Positions 35,501-47,276 of a stretch of DNA of 60,000 bases are shown here, in pieces (the first letter of the stretch is position 1; every line of letters starts with the position of its first letter). The stretch covers positions 994,001-1,054,000 of the forward strand of contig NC_064036.1 in assembly GCF_932526225.1 (NCBI RefSeq), given 5' to 3'. The position numbers were made by a program, and so were the translations under genes. Below the pieces are notes generated by a model that was given only the letters and a program-made list of their open reading frames with translations, made no database searches and was not told the origin of the DNA. This stretch comes from Nematostella vectensis (Eukaryota > Cnidaria > Anthozoa > Actiniaria > Edwardsiidae).

Positions 35501-38500
35501 TCCCCGTAGCCCCTTTAAAACACAGTTACAAATGTCAAAGGACCAGATTTTACCGTACCTAAATCTTTTCTTCGTTTGACCTCGTTGATAGTAGCCGCTA
35601 CCTCCGTCATGGCAGACAAAGCTCGCACAAGGTTGTCTTTATCTTTATGGATTTGAGGCGTACACTGGGAGAGAAAATAAAAATTCGTGAACCACTGAAC
35701 TCAAGGTCTCCCAAAAATATACTACTGCCATTATTTTCACCAGCTCACACACGTCTCCCAAAATCATAGTCGAGCCACACTATAGCCCCCCTATAGCTAA
35801 TGTCTGCATTTTGAGCAGCTCACATGGTCTTCAAAAAATATCGAGCCACACACTATATGCTCCTCCCTTATTTTTGAGAAGCAAACACATGTTGTCCCCC
35901 AAAGTTTTAGTCGAGCCACATACTTTATATGAATGGTCTTCCCTTTAGCAGTCGTGCCATATACTTTATTTGAATGGTCTTCCCTTTAGCAGTCCAGCCA
36001 TATACTTTATATGAATGGTCTCACCTTTAGCAGCCGAGCCATATACTTTATATGAATGGTCTCACCTTTAGCAGTCAAGCCATATACTTTATGCGAATGG
36101 TCTTACATTTAGCAGTCGAGCCATATACTTTATATGGTCTTACCTTTAGCAGTCGAGCCATATACTCTATGCGAATGGTCTTACCTTTAGCAGTCGAGCC
36201 ATATACTCTATGCGAATGGTCTTACCTTTAGCAGTCGAGCCATATACTTTATACGAATGGTCTTACCTTTAGCAGTCGAGCCATATACTTTATGCAAATG
36301 GTATTACATTTAGCAGTCGAGCCATATACTTTATATGGTCTTACCTTTAGCAGTCGAGCCATATACTCTATGCGAATGGTCTTACCTTTAGCAGTCGAGC
36401 CATATACTCTATGTGAATGGTCTTACCTTTAGCAGTCGAGCCATATACTTTATATGAATGGTCTTACCTTTAGCAGTAGAGCGATATGCTTTATGCGAAT
36501 GGTCTTACATTTAGCCGTCGTGCCATATATTTTATGCGAATGGTCTTACCTTTAGCAGTCGGGCCATATACTTTATGCGAATGGTCTTACCTTTAGTAGT
36601 CGAGCCACATACTTTATACGAATGGTCTTACCTTAGACAGTCGAGCCATATACTTTATGCGAATGGTCTTACCTCTAGCAGTCGAGCCATATGCTTTATG
36701 CGAATGGTCTTACCTTTAGCAGTCGGGCCATATACTTTATGCGAATGGTCTTACCTTTAGTAGTCGAGCCACATACTTTATACGAATGGTCTTACCTTAG
36801 ACAGTCGAGCCATATACTTTATGCGAATGGTCTTACCTCTAGCAGTCGAGCCATATGCTTTATGCAAATGGTCTTACATTTAGCCGTCGTGCCATATACT
36901 TTATATGAATGGTCTTACCTTTAGCAGTCGAGCCGTATGCTTTATGCGAATGGTCTTACATTTAGCCGTCGTGCCATATACTTTATGCGAATGGTCTTAC
37001 CTTTAGCAGTCGAGCCATATACTTTAGCGAATGGTCTTACCTTTAGTAGTCGAGCAACATACTTTATACGAATGGTCTTACATTAAGCAGTCAAGCCATA
37101 TACTTTATGCGAATGGTCTTACCTTTAGCAGTCGAGCCATATACTTTATGCGAATGGTCTTACATTTTGCAGTCGAGCCATATACTTTATATGAATGGTC
37201 TTATCTTTAGCAGTCAAGCCATATACTTTATATTAATGGTCTTACATTTAGCAGTCGAGCCATATACTTTATGCGAATGGTCTTACCTTTAGCAGCTCAC
37301 TGAGTAGCAGCGGATACTTAAGTACACGCTGAACAGGCTTAATCAGGAACGACGACAAGTCCCAACACTTGGTGGTATCCCTAGAATACAGGGTATCGAT
37401 ATCAGTACACTGTCAAACCCTTGTTGGTACCCACAGACAATAATAACATGATGCACCACAATCCGTCATTAACACTGCACAGTTGACCGACAGTTGACCT
37501 TATCTCTCACCTGACAGCATCAAGGCACTTTCTGAAGGCTTCTTGGGCTTCAAGACAATCCTCATACTAGAAAAAGAAATCTTTAGGTCGTCTAGCTCTG
37601 CACTAGAGCTTCTATAACTTAAGCTTAGGGCAAGCCTCAGCTAATTCTACTGCTGTAAAGAAAGGTGATGGATCCTGAGACTGTTTGATCGCAACCCTTT
37701 GAGAGCTAGAAAGAATGGAACTCTCATTATGTCTCATCAACTCTCATCTCGGTCTGATCGAAGCTTAAAACACTGGAGCTGTTATGTGTTAAGAACTAGA
37801 ACTGTGACGAATTTAAGTGCATCCAGAGAAATGCAATTTTGGAGTACATTTTACTAGTGACTACGAGCAAGTCCACTTGTATCACTATGTAGTGTCACGA
37901 AAGTCGGCTCTAAAGTTAATAAGGTAAAACTAACCTTTTCCAGTAATCCAATGGCATCATCATGATTCTTGCAGTAGGTTGAATACACGGACTTAATTTC
38001 CTCTGCGTGCTCGGCAAAACACTTTCCTGGAATATAAATTGACAATTAGCTCCGACAAAAGCAAACACAACACCCAGGGTGAGTACCTTTCAATACGTAA
38101 TAGGAATTAAATGAAAACACCTATTCTTTAGGGATCTTCTCAGGATTCCTGTGGTTTGCTGTGAGGCAATAGGGGCTGGGAGCCAACATGATTTCCCGTG
38201 ACGTGAAAAATCTAACAAACCACGGAAAAGCCGACAAGAACGCCTGGACCTAGGATGCGTACAAACCTAGTTCCTGCTGTTTATCGTCTTGTAATGCTGC
38301 TTCAAAGGACCCAAGCAAGCGTGTCGAGGTCTCTACCACTGAATGCATGTTACCAAACAAGACCTCGGCATCCACCACCTAACAAAAGGCAAAGCACACT
38401 TCATAAGCTGGATAACAATTTAACCATTATAATGATACAAGATCCACAACAAACCGAACCAATTTTAAATATGATCATGGAAAAAATGCGATTACAACTG

Positions 38501-41500
38501 CTTATTTTTGTATTAAATCTTCTGCTATTGTGACGACAGGAATAAAAATCCTCTTGTTATCCCTGAGGTATCAGAGGGGCGGACCCTGGCGCGCGATGAT
38601 GCACGAAAACCTGCGAACAATGAACATGCACTGAGCACCATATTGGGTTGTCAATTGCGCAGGCGTATTTCCGGGAGCTACTTAAAGGCGGGTTATCTTT
38701 TACATGTTCGCGACATTTTGATTGGCTGGATACAGAGATTCGCTTTCCTAACACGGTGTTTGGTACTTGTGATTTGTTTGTAGGTTTTCTTATCGACTTG
38801 ACCCGAGAAGGATGGTAAAAGGGCTGATTAACGCATGTGCGAGGCTCGTCCCACATGTATGAGAGGAGAGAAATATAAATTATAAGACAACCCCGTGACT
38901 GACATGGCCTAAAAAAAATCATGTTGTTCTGGATAACCGCCGTTCTAGAGTTCTAAGTAATGGAACAAAATAAAACTTTTATTTGCTGTTGCATTTGGCA
39001 TCTTGTTATTTGTGACACAAATCTAGTAGCTAAGTCAACACTGAATTTCTCCTCAAAAATGGTATTTTCGACAAACAATGGTATTTTCGACAACAAGGTA
39101 TTTTGTATTTGTCATCTTGTTTATCATCCGACTTGTTACAATGACGTCAAACAAGCATATATGACGTCATATCCATAGCAACACGCTTGTTAGCCAATCA
39201 CAATCGTGTTGTAATGTGGAAATACGTTATTGGAAGGAAATTGCTTTCTGTTGAAAATATTTAGCAATTTAAGGCATTGTAAGAATAATAAAAATAATAA
39301 CAAAACATAATGTTTTTTAAGAATTGAACCTTTTTTTGATGAACTACTTTTCCATCCAGTTTTAAAAAAAATATGGCTAATTCTCCACGCTTGTGCTTCA
39401 TAGATTGATTTAAAAAATTGGGATTGAGTGCAAGAAGTGTAGGGGTCTGGGGATGGAAAAAGCTAGTTATTAGTTAGTTAGTTATTAGCAAATAAGGTAA
39501 AAAGCACTCAGGAGATTCACAAAAAAACAGTCTCGACGCTACGTCTGGACAAGAATTACACCGTCCTGAAAGGGCATTTTTCTAAAGCCAATCTTCAAAA
39601 ATTGGCCAGAATTCATTTTATTGAGCATGTTGTCTAACGACGAGCCAGATACCACGAGTGGACCTTATGGCGAGGGAAGCAACGATCCAGCCTTCGTCCC
39701 CCAATCAATGGAGGAGTTAACCGACCTACTGTGCTGTCTTTGTGAAGAGAATGAGAAATTGTATCATTGGCTACCCAGTAGCCAGTCTGAAATGGGTAAG
39801 ATTGACGATGATTCAATGGTGAAAGAGTTGCTGGAGGAGATATGTGCCGATAACGACTGGAATGTACTCAACGAGGGACTCGATTGCTATTTGTTACCCG
39901 TGGAAGGTCAAGAAAGTCAGAAAAATTTGATGAACATCGACGAGTCCTATATCCCTGGGAAAAATAACTTCGAAACGAAATCATAGCTAAAATAAAAGAC
40001 TTTAGACAGTAGTTGACCTAACGACGGTGAAAATAATATAGGTATACGGACTGCAGGAAAGCAAATAACGAAATTGCACGAAAAGAAAAATATATATATT
40101 TGAGCAATGAATGTAAGATAAAAAAGATATATTTTGAGAAAAAGGGACATTTTAGTAAAGATGTATTCACTGTTGAACGTAAAAGAAAATAACTACTGTG
40201 ACCTGTTTGCATCGAAGGCTCCGTTTGATGTGCGAAACCGTATAATCGTTTGTTTGCACAAGAAAAAAAAGAACACTATAAAAATCGCGCGTTATTGACC
40301 AAACTTTTGAAAATATAGAGGAAATAGACGAAAATGATTGTCAAAATCAATGCTGTAAACCCAGGGTTCTTGTGCAATTATGCAATTGTTTTTTGTTTCG
40401 GCGTTTCTCTTTTGAATCCATGTAAATCTGGTGAATTTCGCGCACAACCTCGGCTGGCCCCTCTGGGCTGGCCCCGTTGTGCTGGCCCCTCTGGGCTGGC
40501 CCTATGCGCAACTTGATCCGAGGAGGATAGGCCTAACATCTCGGCTTTGCAGCGCATTATCTAAAAAAAAGCGCTTTCTAACTCCGAAAAAAAATACGAC
40601 ATCGAGCCTGTGTGGACACACTGCTTGAATCAAACATTGTTGCAATTGCGTTTGTATAGCCACTGTCATTCATTAAACCTGGAATTTTAACAAACCCCAA
40701 TGGGACTTAGTATTCTCTTGGCTCGGTCCGGAGGATAGCCGCTAAACAGAATTACGACTTTACATCTGCATATTTGTTTGTTAAATAAATCGACGTCTTG
40801 TTCCAGTAAAACCTCAATACAACAATATTATCGATATAACAATCGACATGCCCGGTCCTTAATCCATCTCGAATTAACGCAGCCGACTCAAATATGTAGC
40901 AAAAAAAATCCAGTTTATCCATTCGAATACTATTCTTGGTGGGTGGGATGCTCCTACACAGTTAAAGCGATTGTCGCTTTAAGTCTTACACAAATTTAAA
41001 CGTCCTGCTTGGGGAGGGGGGGGGGGGTCGGGGGGGGATGAATGAGCATGCTACAGGGGTTTCAGACTGATACCTTTCCTGTTTTGTTTTCGGGATAGGA
41101 GTAAAAGAAACAAAGGAAGGATAGGATCTCTGCGGCTTATGCTCCGATACTGGACTGGTTTAAGTTCCAAGCTGTGTTAGACAGTACTTACAAAATCCGA
41201 TACTGGACTGGTTTAAGTTCCAAGCTGTGTTAAACAGTACCTACAATATTCGATACTGGACTGGTTTAAGTACCAAGCCGTGTTGGTCAGTACCCGCCAT
41301 ATTGTCAAGGACGTAAAACGTTGCTTTGCAAAGTGCATCACACTGTTTTGTGATAATAAACTGCAGTTCCAAAAATATTTACAAATCGCTTTGTTTGGTG
41401 ACAAAATAACATTATATTGAGAGTTTCGGTCCCTTATAGATCATTAAATGAAAGTTCACGTGTAGATATTTACCGTACCTTTGTATTTTTCAGCTCTTCG

Positions 41501-44500
41501 TAGAAATACTTCAGGCACGTCTGGAGGTCACGTATGTAATCTCGTTCCGTGTTGAGCAGTTCAGTGAGGACCTTTTGCCTCTGTTCTGCCATGTGCTGCT
41601 GGGAGGATCTTGTCGGCGGTTGGCTCAGACTCTGCATCGACTCTGTCGCAATGTTACGAAACATGCATTGGAATACAAAATGCAGTGAGACCTCCATATA
41701 ATGGTCATCACAACAGCAGATACAAATGCCCATGCCTGCCTGGCTATACAGGAGTTAACTGTGAGATACAGTAGGAATGTTATGAAATGTTTTCTACAGC
41801 GGAGCCTCCATTTATAAGACATCAGACATCACAACAACAGTTAACAATGCGCATGCCTGCCAGGCTATACAGGAGTTGAATGCGAGATAGGTATGTCGCA
41901 TTGATTATCACTCCAGTGGGACCTATACATATAACCTTGAAGACGGAAAAGGTGTCTATTGTATTGAGGTGCTCAGTTAAAGGTCTCACTGATAAGGTAT
42001 GAGTCATTAAAAAAATTAAATCGGGACTCTGGAACGTGTCCGTTATCAAGAGGATTTCCGCGTAAAGGAGGCCATTATGTGGAATAAATTTTACTTTGAG
42101 TATTTCCGTATTGAAGGTGAGAAGACATGATATATTCTTGGTCCATAAGAAAACTCATACATCAATAAGGGTTCGATCACGCTCTATTTTCCTGGACTTT
42201 CATGAAGAATTAAAAAACATTATGTAAAGAAACTGCTCAAACTGCCGAAAAAGGTCCAAAATTACCGCTTTGCTTTCTTCCAAAAATATGTGAAAACTAT
42301 CTAAAAAATGATCTTAAAAATATAGTTTTACGAAAAAAAGGGAATAAATTTCGATGATTTTAAGGTGTCGACTAGTGAATATTGGGCACTGGATTGGGTT
42401 TTAAATAAAGCACAAGGATTATCTTTTCAAGAATCAAAGTATTCCAAGAAAGAATGTATCTAGACCTGTCGGACTGCTTTACCTGCCTGTCGATTATTGA
42501 CATGTAAGTCTGGCTTTCCACCCCTCTCGTCTCTGCCTACGTGCTTTTCTGCTCTGTCTACATGTACTGAATAGCAACGACAATCTGGTAACACTAGAGC
42601 TACTGTTGGGATTGCTGGAATAGAATACTAGAGGATGGAATGAGCCTGAAATACACAAATGCACCTCCCGCCAAATGCCTTCTAGTATATATCTCTTATA
42701 TCTCCCTTAACGAAATCTTGGTTCAGCCCCTGTGCCCCTGGATGTCTGCCCACACTGATGCCTGGAATAACAAAGCAGTCAAACAAGACGAAAACAAACA
42801 GCCTAACCTAGCCTAGCTCTCGCCCTAACCCTAACCTAGCACAAGAAAAGAGAAAAAATACATATCTTGTTACACTGCAATCTATGTCGCCAGGATCATA
42901 CCTTCCAATTTTTTTATCTTAGTATTGAGTTCACAAATGAATGTCCCACACATCCTGAGATTTTCCTGCACCTCTTCACGTCTGCTAGCCTCGACAACCT
43001 TTAACAGTTCCTCGAGGCTCTTTTGACTGCGAAGCTGCTTCTGTGAAATAAAAAGAAAGTGGCATTGTGATAATCCTCAGTAAAGCATTCTCTGTTGGCT
43101 GCGAGCTGCTTCTGTCTAGTTCTAAGAACATAGGTAGATATGTAAACCCAACTCAAACATGTTAAATTGATTGAAGTCTCTTTTTGAGGCAAGCCTGCTT
43201 ACGTAGAATAAGAAGCAAACAAAGCAACAGTGATTAGATAGGCCTTAGTCAAAGATGTACAATTGAATATGGGGCTCCTTTGACTCGTTAGCTCCTCTGT
43301 TGAATTAGTAGAAAACAGAGAAGAAATGTGAAGAGACTTAATCTAACAAATGTAAAAATTGTTACGTGAAGTGACAAATTGCTGTATCGTCTAAGATAAG
43401 CAGCAGCACATCATGCCGAACACACAGCCATTGCCAGCATTATATACTTATACCAAAATAATTTTTGCATTTTACCTCAAGGTCACTCTCCAACGATTCC
43501 ATTTGTCTCTCAAACTGTTTTCTCTTTGAATAAGCCGCCACCATGTATGACCTTTCAGCTGAAACCATAAATGAGAATCAATAAGCTGCAATATGAAACA
43601 TTGTCCATTTACCCTAAGAGCTGTAAAAGCCTGTCTAGAGGACTTATGTTCGGATGATTATCTAATTAAATATTGACACTCTAGTAGGGATTAAGTTGCA
43701 AATAAAATATTGACATCTAACAAGACAAGAGGCATTGGAGTCTTATTTTTTTAATGAAGCGATTACATTCACCTTACTTTGCAAGCTCGATAAGATTTCC
43801 TGCCACTCGTCAACCTTTTGCTGACTGCGTGCCATCTTCTCGTCCATCTCTCTATGCTTGGCTTCATCGTATACCAGCATCTGCATGTGCGTGAAAACAA
43901 CAGTGTTGTCAATGTCGATAATGTTATCTTCCGCCAGGTTGTTTCAACAAGTTCCTGGGATTATTTACTAAAAGAGCAGCATACCCAATGCAGTATTTTG
44001 TTATGCAAAATACATGATTAGAGTGGCTTCGGCAAAATGGGATTTAAATGGGTATAGAAAATATTCCAGCACTTGCTCTACCTGAGAGATTGTCTTCATC
44101 CCTGACAATGCTTTTTTCTCAACCTGATATAATGAAAAAAAAAAGTATGTCATTCTCATACCAGATACACATGATAAAAGAAAAGTAAACAATCAAAAAA
44201 CATTTTTTACCACAGACCTGCAAGTTCTTTTCTGCGTCTGAAATTGTCTCATCTAAATCTTCAATGCCAGGTATATCGCCTAGAAATGCATACAGATTTA
44301 GAAACAAATAAAATAAGACAAGAAACAAATGTTTTTAGTCAGATCACAGGGGTGGTCCTGTGTGTTTGTGTGTCTGAGTATTTGATGAAACGGGTTTGAT
44401 TCCCATTAGACATGGATAGTATCTTTTTGTTTCTCTGCCCTTAATTGGACTTTTTGAACGTATGTGATCCTACTATAAGCTTGTGTTCCTCAATTCCAAG

Positions 44501-47276
44501 ATCGGACATTTCATAAGTAATAGGATTTTAAATGTGAAGTGCCATTGAGCTTCAGGAAAGGGTGCTATATAAATCAAGTAAAAAATTTTTAGTGCCCTCC
44601 TTCCTCATCTCCCCTCACAGATGGTAGCTCGGTAGCTTAAACCCCCCTTACCTGCATCCTCATATGCCAAGTTGTGCATCCCGTCTGTTGACTGCATTGC
44701 TGCCTTGTTGTATTTGTCAAATGCTGTCTGAGAGTTTGAAACGGATACATCCCCTCGCAAACCTTGTATGTCTTCCACGCTGGTTGATTTGCACAGCTGA
44801 AAATTATAGTAAAACATACATGGTCTAACACTTCCAAAAATATTTCTTTCACTTACTATATCTACTAGAAACTGACATATATTTTCACTCCAAAATCTCC
44901 TTATAAAGAGTCAGAGAGTGTATCTTATACAACAGAAAAATGGACTTTGCTTCAGAAGCAATTCCAGACATTTTCATACTTATATCAGGGGTTCATTAGG
45001 CCCTGGCAGCTGGCAGAACTGTCAGATAGTTTCCACCAAGCACTGGCTACTTTAAAAAAAAAGATGATTTAAGTTTTATTTGAACTAATAAAATAAAACA
45101 CCCCCAACTTATCAATTTCCACCCTCCACCTACTCTGAAACTGCTTTTACAAACTTGTACTTATGCATAGTATTTAACTTACCCTTAAATCTTTATCCTT
45201 TCTGTCCTCACCAACATAATACAAAGAGTATGGTCTCTGCCGTCTACCACCACCTGAGGCACAATCTGATTTTGTGGGCGAAGACTTTCTCCATTCTTCC
45301 TTGCTTGTAGATGACACAGTTGCCGACCTAGCCAGCCCTCCAAGGTTCACTTGGTTGGGGCGGGCAGGTGGTGGGGGTGCAGCTTTCTTTTGTGGCCCTT
45401 CAGGTCTCTGCCCTGATGCCTGCTTGATACTACCTCTCGACAAGGACCTGTTGTTAACCAGATTACCATCTACTTCACTTTTACACTGGCCGCCTGGTCT
45501 GGCTATATCACTAGACTGTAAGCCTCTTGGTAAGCTCTGAGTTCTGCTCCCAGCTGGACGCACCTTTGGTGGAGGTGGTGCCTTTCGTCTGGGTATAATA
45601 GTTGTAGTATCATCTGATACTGATTGTATGCCTTTCTTAGGGATTCCTTTAGAAGACTCATTATTTCCAGAGTATTTACCATTAGACTGCTCTGAGCTGA
45701 AAATGTTGATTTGGGAACCAGAGGTTTTTACTGTGCCAAATGACACCGGATGGTAAGCACTTTTTGAGTTGAAAGGAGTATTGTAAATTGATGTTCTATT
45801 GATAGTTGGTGTAATTGGTGAGGGTAACCCCTCTGCAGTGGGTGATGTGGCATCAAAAACTGAACTCTGGCTAGATCTGCTGCTATCACCACCAGATGAA
45901 TACCTTCTTCTTGCCAGTGAAACACTGGGTGGCCGAGGTGCTGGTTTAGGCTTTGCAGATGGTTGAGTACATGTATTATCACCAAAGCCACTAGGTCTTA
46001 GTGTAGGACAAGTGTCCTCAGAAAATGATGAGTCTAGTAAACTTCTGTCACCCTTTTGTCTACTTGTGCCTTGAGAAACACCATTTGATGCAGCAGGTTT
46101 GTTTGTGGTTTGAGTGCTCTGGATAGATTGCAATCCAGCCTTAAGTTCCATGAATATAGATGCTTTAGGTAAGCTGCCATTTGCTGTATTTGTCTTCATG
46201 AGAGGTTCTAGATATGCAATAGGGCATGTCCCTGAAACTCCGCTTTGTAGTCTACCTTCTAACCAATTATCATCAACTATTTTTAAGACAGTTATAACAT
46301 CCCCCTCACTAAGTTCTAAATCACCAGAATGAAGTGCAGAAAAGTGATAAAGGGCCCTTGCCTTCATCCCTATAGTCCAATTGATCCTCTCAGGGCTGAA
46401 ATGATAAGAATGTAAACTATATACCCTGGTGTTCTCTGGAGGGAGATCTACCTCAATATTCACAAAACTTGCTGGGAAGCGACCAGTTTTGCCACCTAGC
46501 TCACCTATAAGCCACTGAGAACCTGCCCGTTCCCTTAGTTGAATAATTTCACCTTCTTTAAAAGTAAGCTCAGAGTCATTTTCAGCAACAAATGGGTAAA
46601 TTGATCTTGCATAAGGCCTCTTGTTATCATCAGACATTGACTGCTCCACGGGAGGGTCCATTATCCGCACATAACTTTTTGGGAATAGCCCTGTATCTCC
46701 TTCAAATGTCCCTTCATACCAATCATTGTCCACATCTTTAGTGACAACAATCTCAGCCCCCATAGGAAAGCTCAACTCATCCTTGTTCCTTGCCTCGAAC
46801 CCGTATAACGCCTCTGCAAATGTGATATCCAGATTTTCATAGAAGCCAAAATTACTGTAAAGTTCCTCACCATCTTTGCTGTCTTCAGGTTTGGAGCAAT
46901 CTTCTACAAAAACACATGGGAAAATACCAATAGTCCCATTGATGTCTCCACGTAGCCAATTGTTACCAATCTCCTCCAGTACTTTGACAAAGTCACCTTT
47001 CTTTAAACTTATCTCTCCTGGTCTCTGGGCAGAATATGATTGTATCGCCACAACATATCTATCAATCGTGTAGCTATTGTCAATTTTCTCAGTGTACGAG
47101 ATCGGAAACAGGCCCTTTTTGCTATTGAGCTCACAGTTGTACCAATGCTCATCAAAATGACTCAAAACTTTCAAGATGTCTCCTTCCTTGGCAGTCAGCT
47201 CTGCTGATGATGTAGCAGTAAAAGGGTAGAGGGACCTTACTGTAAATTCCTGATTATCATCCATGGACTGCAGCAT
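28391..47276 (-). CDS. DNMBP: Tuba / dynamin-binding protein, complete 21-exon coding region
   Basis: Scaffold and Cdc42 exchange factor linking dynamin, N-WASP/actin regulators and membranes. Exons (minus): 47276-45183, 44796-44652, 44279-44218, 44123-44082, 43880-43778, 43558-43476, 43040-42902, 41642-41479, 38378-38267, 38026-37935, 37566-37511, 37380-37287, 35664-35559, 35133-35003, 32783-32679, 32272-32141, 30845-30684, 30168-29986, 29914-29735, 29508-29392, 28897-28391. The sum is 4809 bases, exactly 1602 codons plus stop, with consistent phases. Domain order matches vertebrate Tuba (about 1577 residues): SH3 domains, proline-rich linker, coiled coil, DH, BAR, two SH3 domains. The start is the ATG just after a CAG acceptor at 47277, implying an upstream 5' untranslated exon that I did not locate; the ATG at 47264 is an alternative. 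Confidence 0.95.
29735..32783 (-). CDS. DNMBP: Tuba exons 15-19: BAR domain
   Basis: Exons 32783-32679 (EEEKKFNNLEKTVKNLIKNV), 32272-32141, 30845-30684 (LTPLNSLLAMFQGPQRLIQK, matching vertebrate ISPLNQLLSMFTGPHKLVQK), 30168-29986 (SAKRNYEALNAQLLEELP, matching SARNNYEALNAQLLDELP) and 29914-29735. All are phase 0. BAR domains form curved dimers that bind membranes. The last exon ends with a basic, proline-rich tail (KKHKSSPHKKPAVPPAP). Confidence 0.94.
30222..30270. repeat. TG/CG dinucleotide microsatellite
   Basis: Alternating tgtgtg and cgcgtg runs in the Tuba intron after exon 30845-30684. Possible Z-DNA-prone sequence, otherwise ordinary. Confidence 0.8.
30896..31493. repeat. 36-bp minisatellite upstream of a Tuba BAR-exon acceptor
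   Basis: About 16 copies of gcaagatcccacaagaaagc plus ggtttcacgagtgtgc, in the intron between exons 32272-32141 and 30845-30684. Its left edge lies 50 bases from the acceptor at 30846, that is, next to the expected branch-point region, but it does not copy the junction. The unit equals 12 codons, giving long spurious frames on both strands. Short sub-unit runs (gatcccgcaa) occur at the right end. Confidence 0.95.
33018..35020. repeat. 50-bp minisatellite seeded on a Tuba splice donor
   Basis: About 40 copies. On the minus strand each unit reads ACTGGGCTTGTTCATCAG then GTGAGATACTAGTAGAAG. Exon 35133-35003 ends ACTGGGCTTGTTAATCAG followed by GTGAGATACTAGT, so about 18 exon bases and the donor were copied. 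All units that I read keep the GTGAG donor. The array fills the intron from the donor for 2 kb and is very homogeneous; ctagtaactc/ctagtatctc and gatgaac/gataaac are the main variants. Confidence 0.97.
35003..41642 (-). CDS. DNMBP: Tuba exons 8-14: DH (RhoGEF) domain and linker to BAR
   Basis: Exon 41642-41479 holds the DH start ELLNTERDYIRDLQTCLKYF, equal to vertebrate ELLQTERDYIRDLEMC. Exon 38378-38267 has LFGNMHSVVETSTRLLGSFE, 38026-37935 has YCKNHDDAIGLLEK, 37566-37511 continues, and 37380-37287 has the conserved core SSFLIKPVQRVLKYPLLLSE. Exons 35664-35559 (NEVKRRKDL) and 35133-35003 (KLSWHSVMKKSSRF) bridge towards BAR. The family activates Cdc42. No PH domain follows, as in vertebrate Tuba. 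Two of these exons have donors that seed minisatellites (35003 and 37287). Confidence 0.95.
35919..37300. repeat. 41-bp minisatellite seeded on a Tuba splice donor
   Basis: About 33 copies. On the minus strand units read CTGCTAAAG then GTAAGACCATTCGCATAAAG. Exon 37380-37287 ends GAGCTGCTAAAG before GTAAGACCATTCGCATAAAG, so nine or so exon bases and the donor region are shared. This array is more diverged than its neighbours (ttacattt, ttacctct and ccctttag variants damage some donors). It occupies almost the whole intron to exon 35664. Confidence 0.95.
39621..39986 (+). CDS. Small intronless acidic protein nested in a Tuba intron
   Basis: An open frame of 121 codons beginning MSMLSNDEPD and ending NFETKS. 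The product is acidic, with SMEELTDLLCCLCEENEKL, then HWLPSSQSEMGKIDDDSM and ELLEEICADNDWNV. I do not recognise the family. Support for its being, or having been, a gene comes from a second copy at 50268-49800 that is similar in the protein frame and in upstream sequence (both preceded by an aattRcaccgt stretch). Its position antisense within an intron and the lack of introns suggest a retrocopy or a transposon-borne gene. The start could be the ATG at 39621, 39627 or upstream if a 5' exon exists. Confidence 0.5.
   Translation: MSMLSNDEPDTTSGPYGEGSNDPAFVPQSMEELTDLLCCLCEENEKLYHWLPSSQSEMGKIDDDSMVKELLEEICADNDWNVLNEGLDCYLLPVEGQESQKNLMNIDESYIPGKNNFETKS
41145..41300. repeat. Three tandem copies of a 53-54-bp unit
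   Basis: Repeats of gatactggactggtttaag followed by ttccaagctgtgtta, with copies starting at 41145, 41199 and 41252. It lies about 180 bases inside the Tuba intron after the donor at 41478 and does not copy that junction. It is a young, short array. Confidence 0.9.
42902..44796 (-). CDS. DNMBP: Tuba exons 2-7: predicted coiled coil before the DH domain
   Basis: Six short exons (44796-44652, 44279-44218, 44123-44082, 43880-43778, 43558-43476, 43040-42902) read through in frame. They begin with a polar segment (NLAYEDAG) and continue as heptad-rich helix: DLDETISDAEKNLQ, REMDEKMARSQQKVDEW, KRKQFERQMESLESDLE and KQLRSQKSLEELLKVVEASR. Vertebrate Tuba also has a coiled coil at this place. The last exon ends in phase 1 and joins the DH exon as GAG-TCG. 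Confidence 0.85.
45183..47276 (-). CDS. DNMBP: Tuba exon 1 (coding): five SH3 domains and proline-rich linker
   Basis: A single 2094-base exon. SH3 domains at residues about 8-63 (ALYPF-type start RSLYPF, ending KKGLFPISY), 72-126 (GIFPCVFV), 151-205 (ALYGFEA, GLFPKSYV), 219-275 (SIYPFVAE, GRFPASFV) and 300-356 (ALYHFSA, GTCPIAYL). Each has the ExW/NW and G-x-FP signatures, except that the fifth has CP for FP. Vertebrate Tuba has four, which bind dynamin. The rest is a Ser/Pro-rich linker with class-type SH3 ligands RRKAPPPPKVRPAG and KKAAPPPPARPNQ, possibly for self-association or partner SH3 domains. The donor is AGG before GTAAGT. Confidence 0.95.

Larger units (their letters stand above)
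38379..41478. other. Large Tuba intron, mostly without features
   Basis: 3.1-kb intron between exons 41642-41479 and 38378-38267. It contains the small plus-strand gene at 39621-39986, short direct repeats (ggtattttcgacaa twice near 39061-39100; ctctgggctggcccc at 40455-40505), a 53-54-bp triplet repeat at 41145-41300 and a G-rich tract near 41014-41038. I see no further exon. Confidence 0.6.

Noticed and set aside
42800-42845. Telomere-like cctaaccctaacc words
   Set aside because: Only a few irregular copies mixed with cctagc; not an interstitial telomere array.
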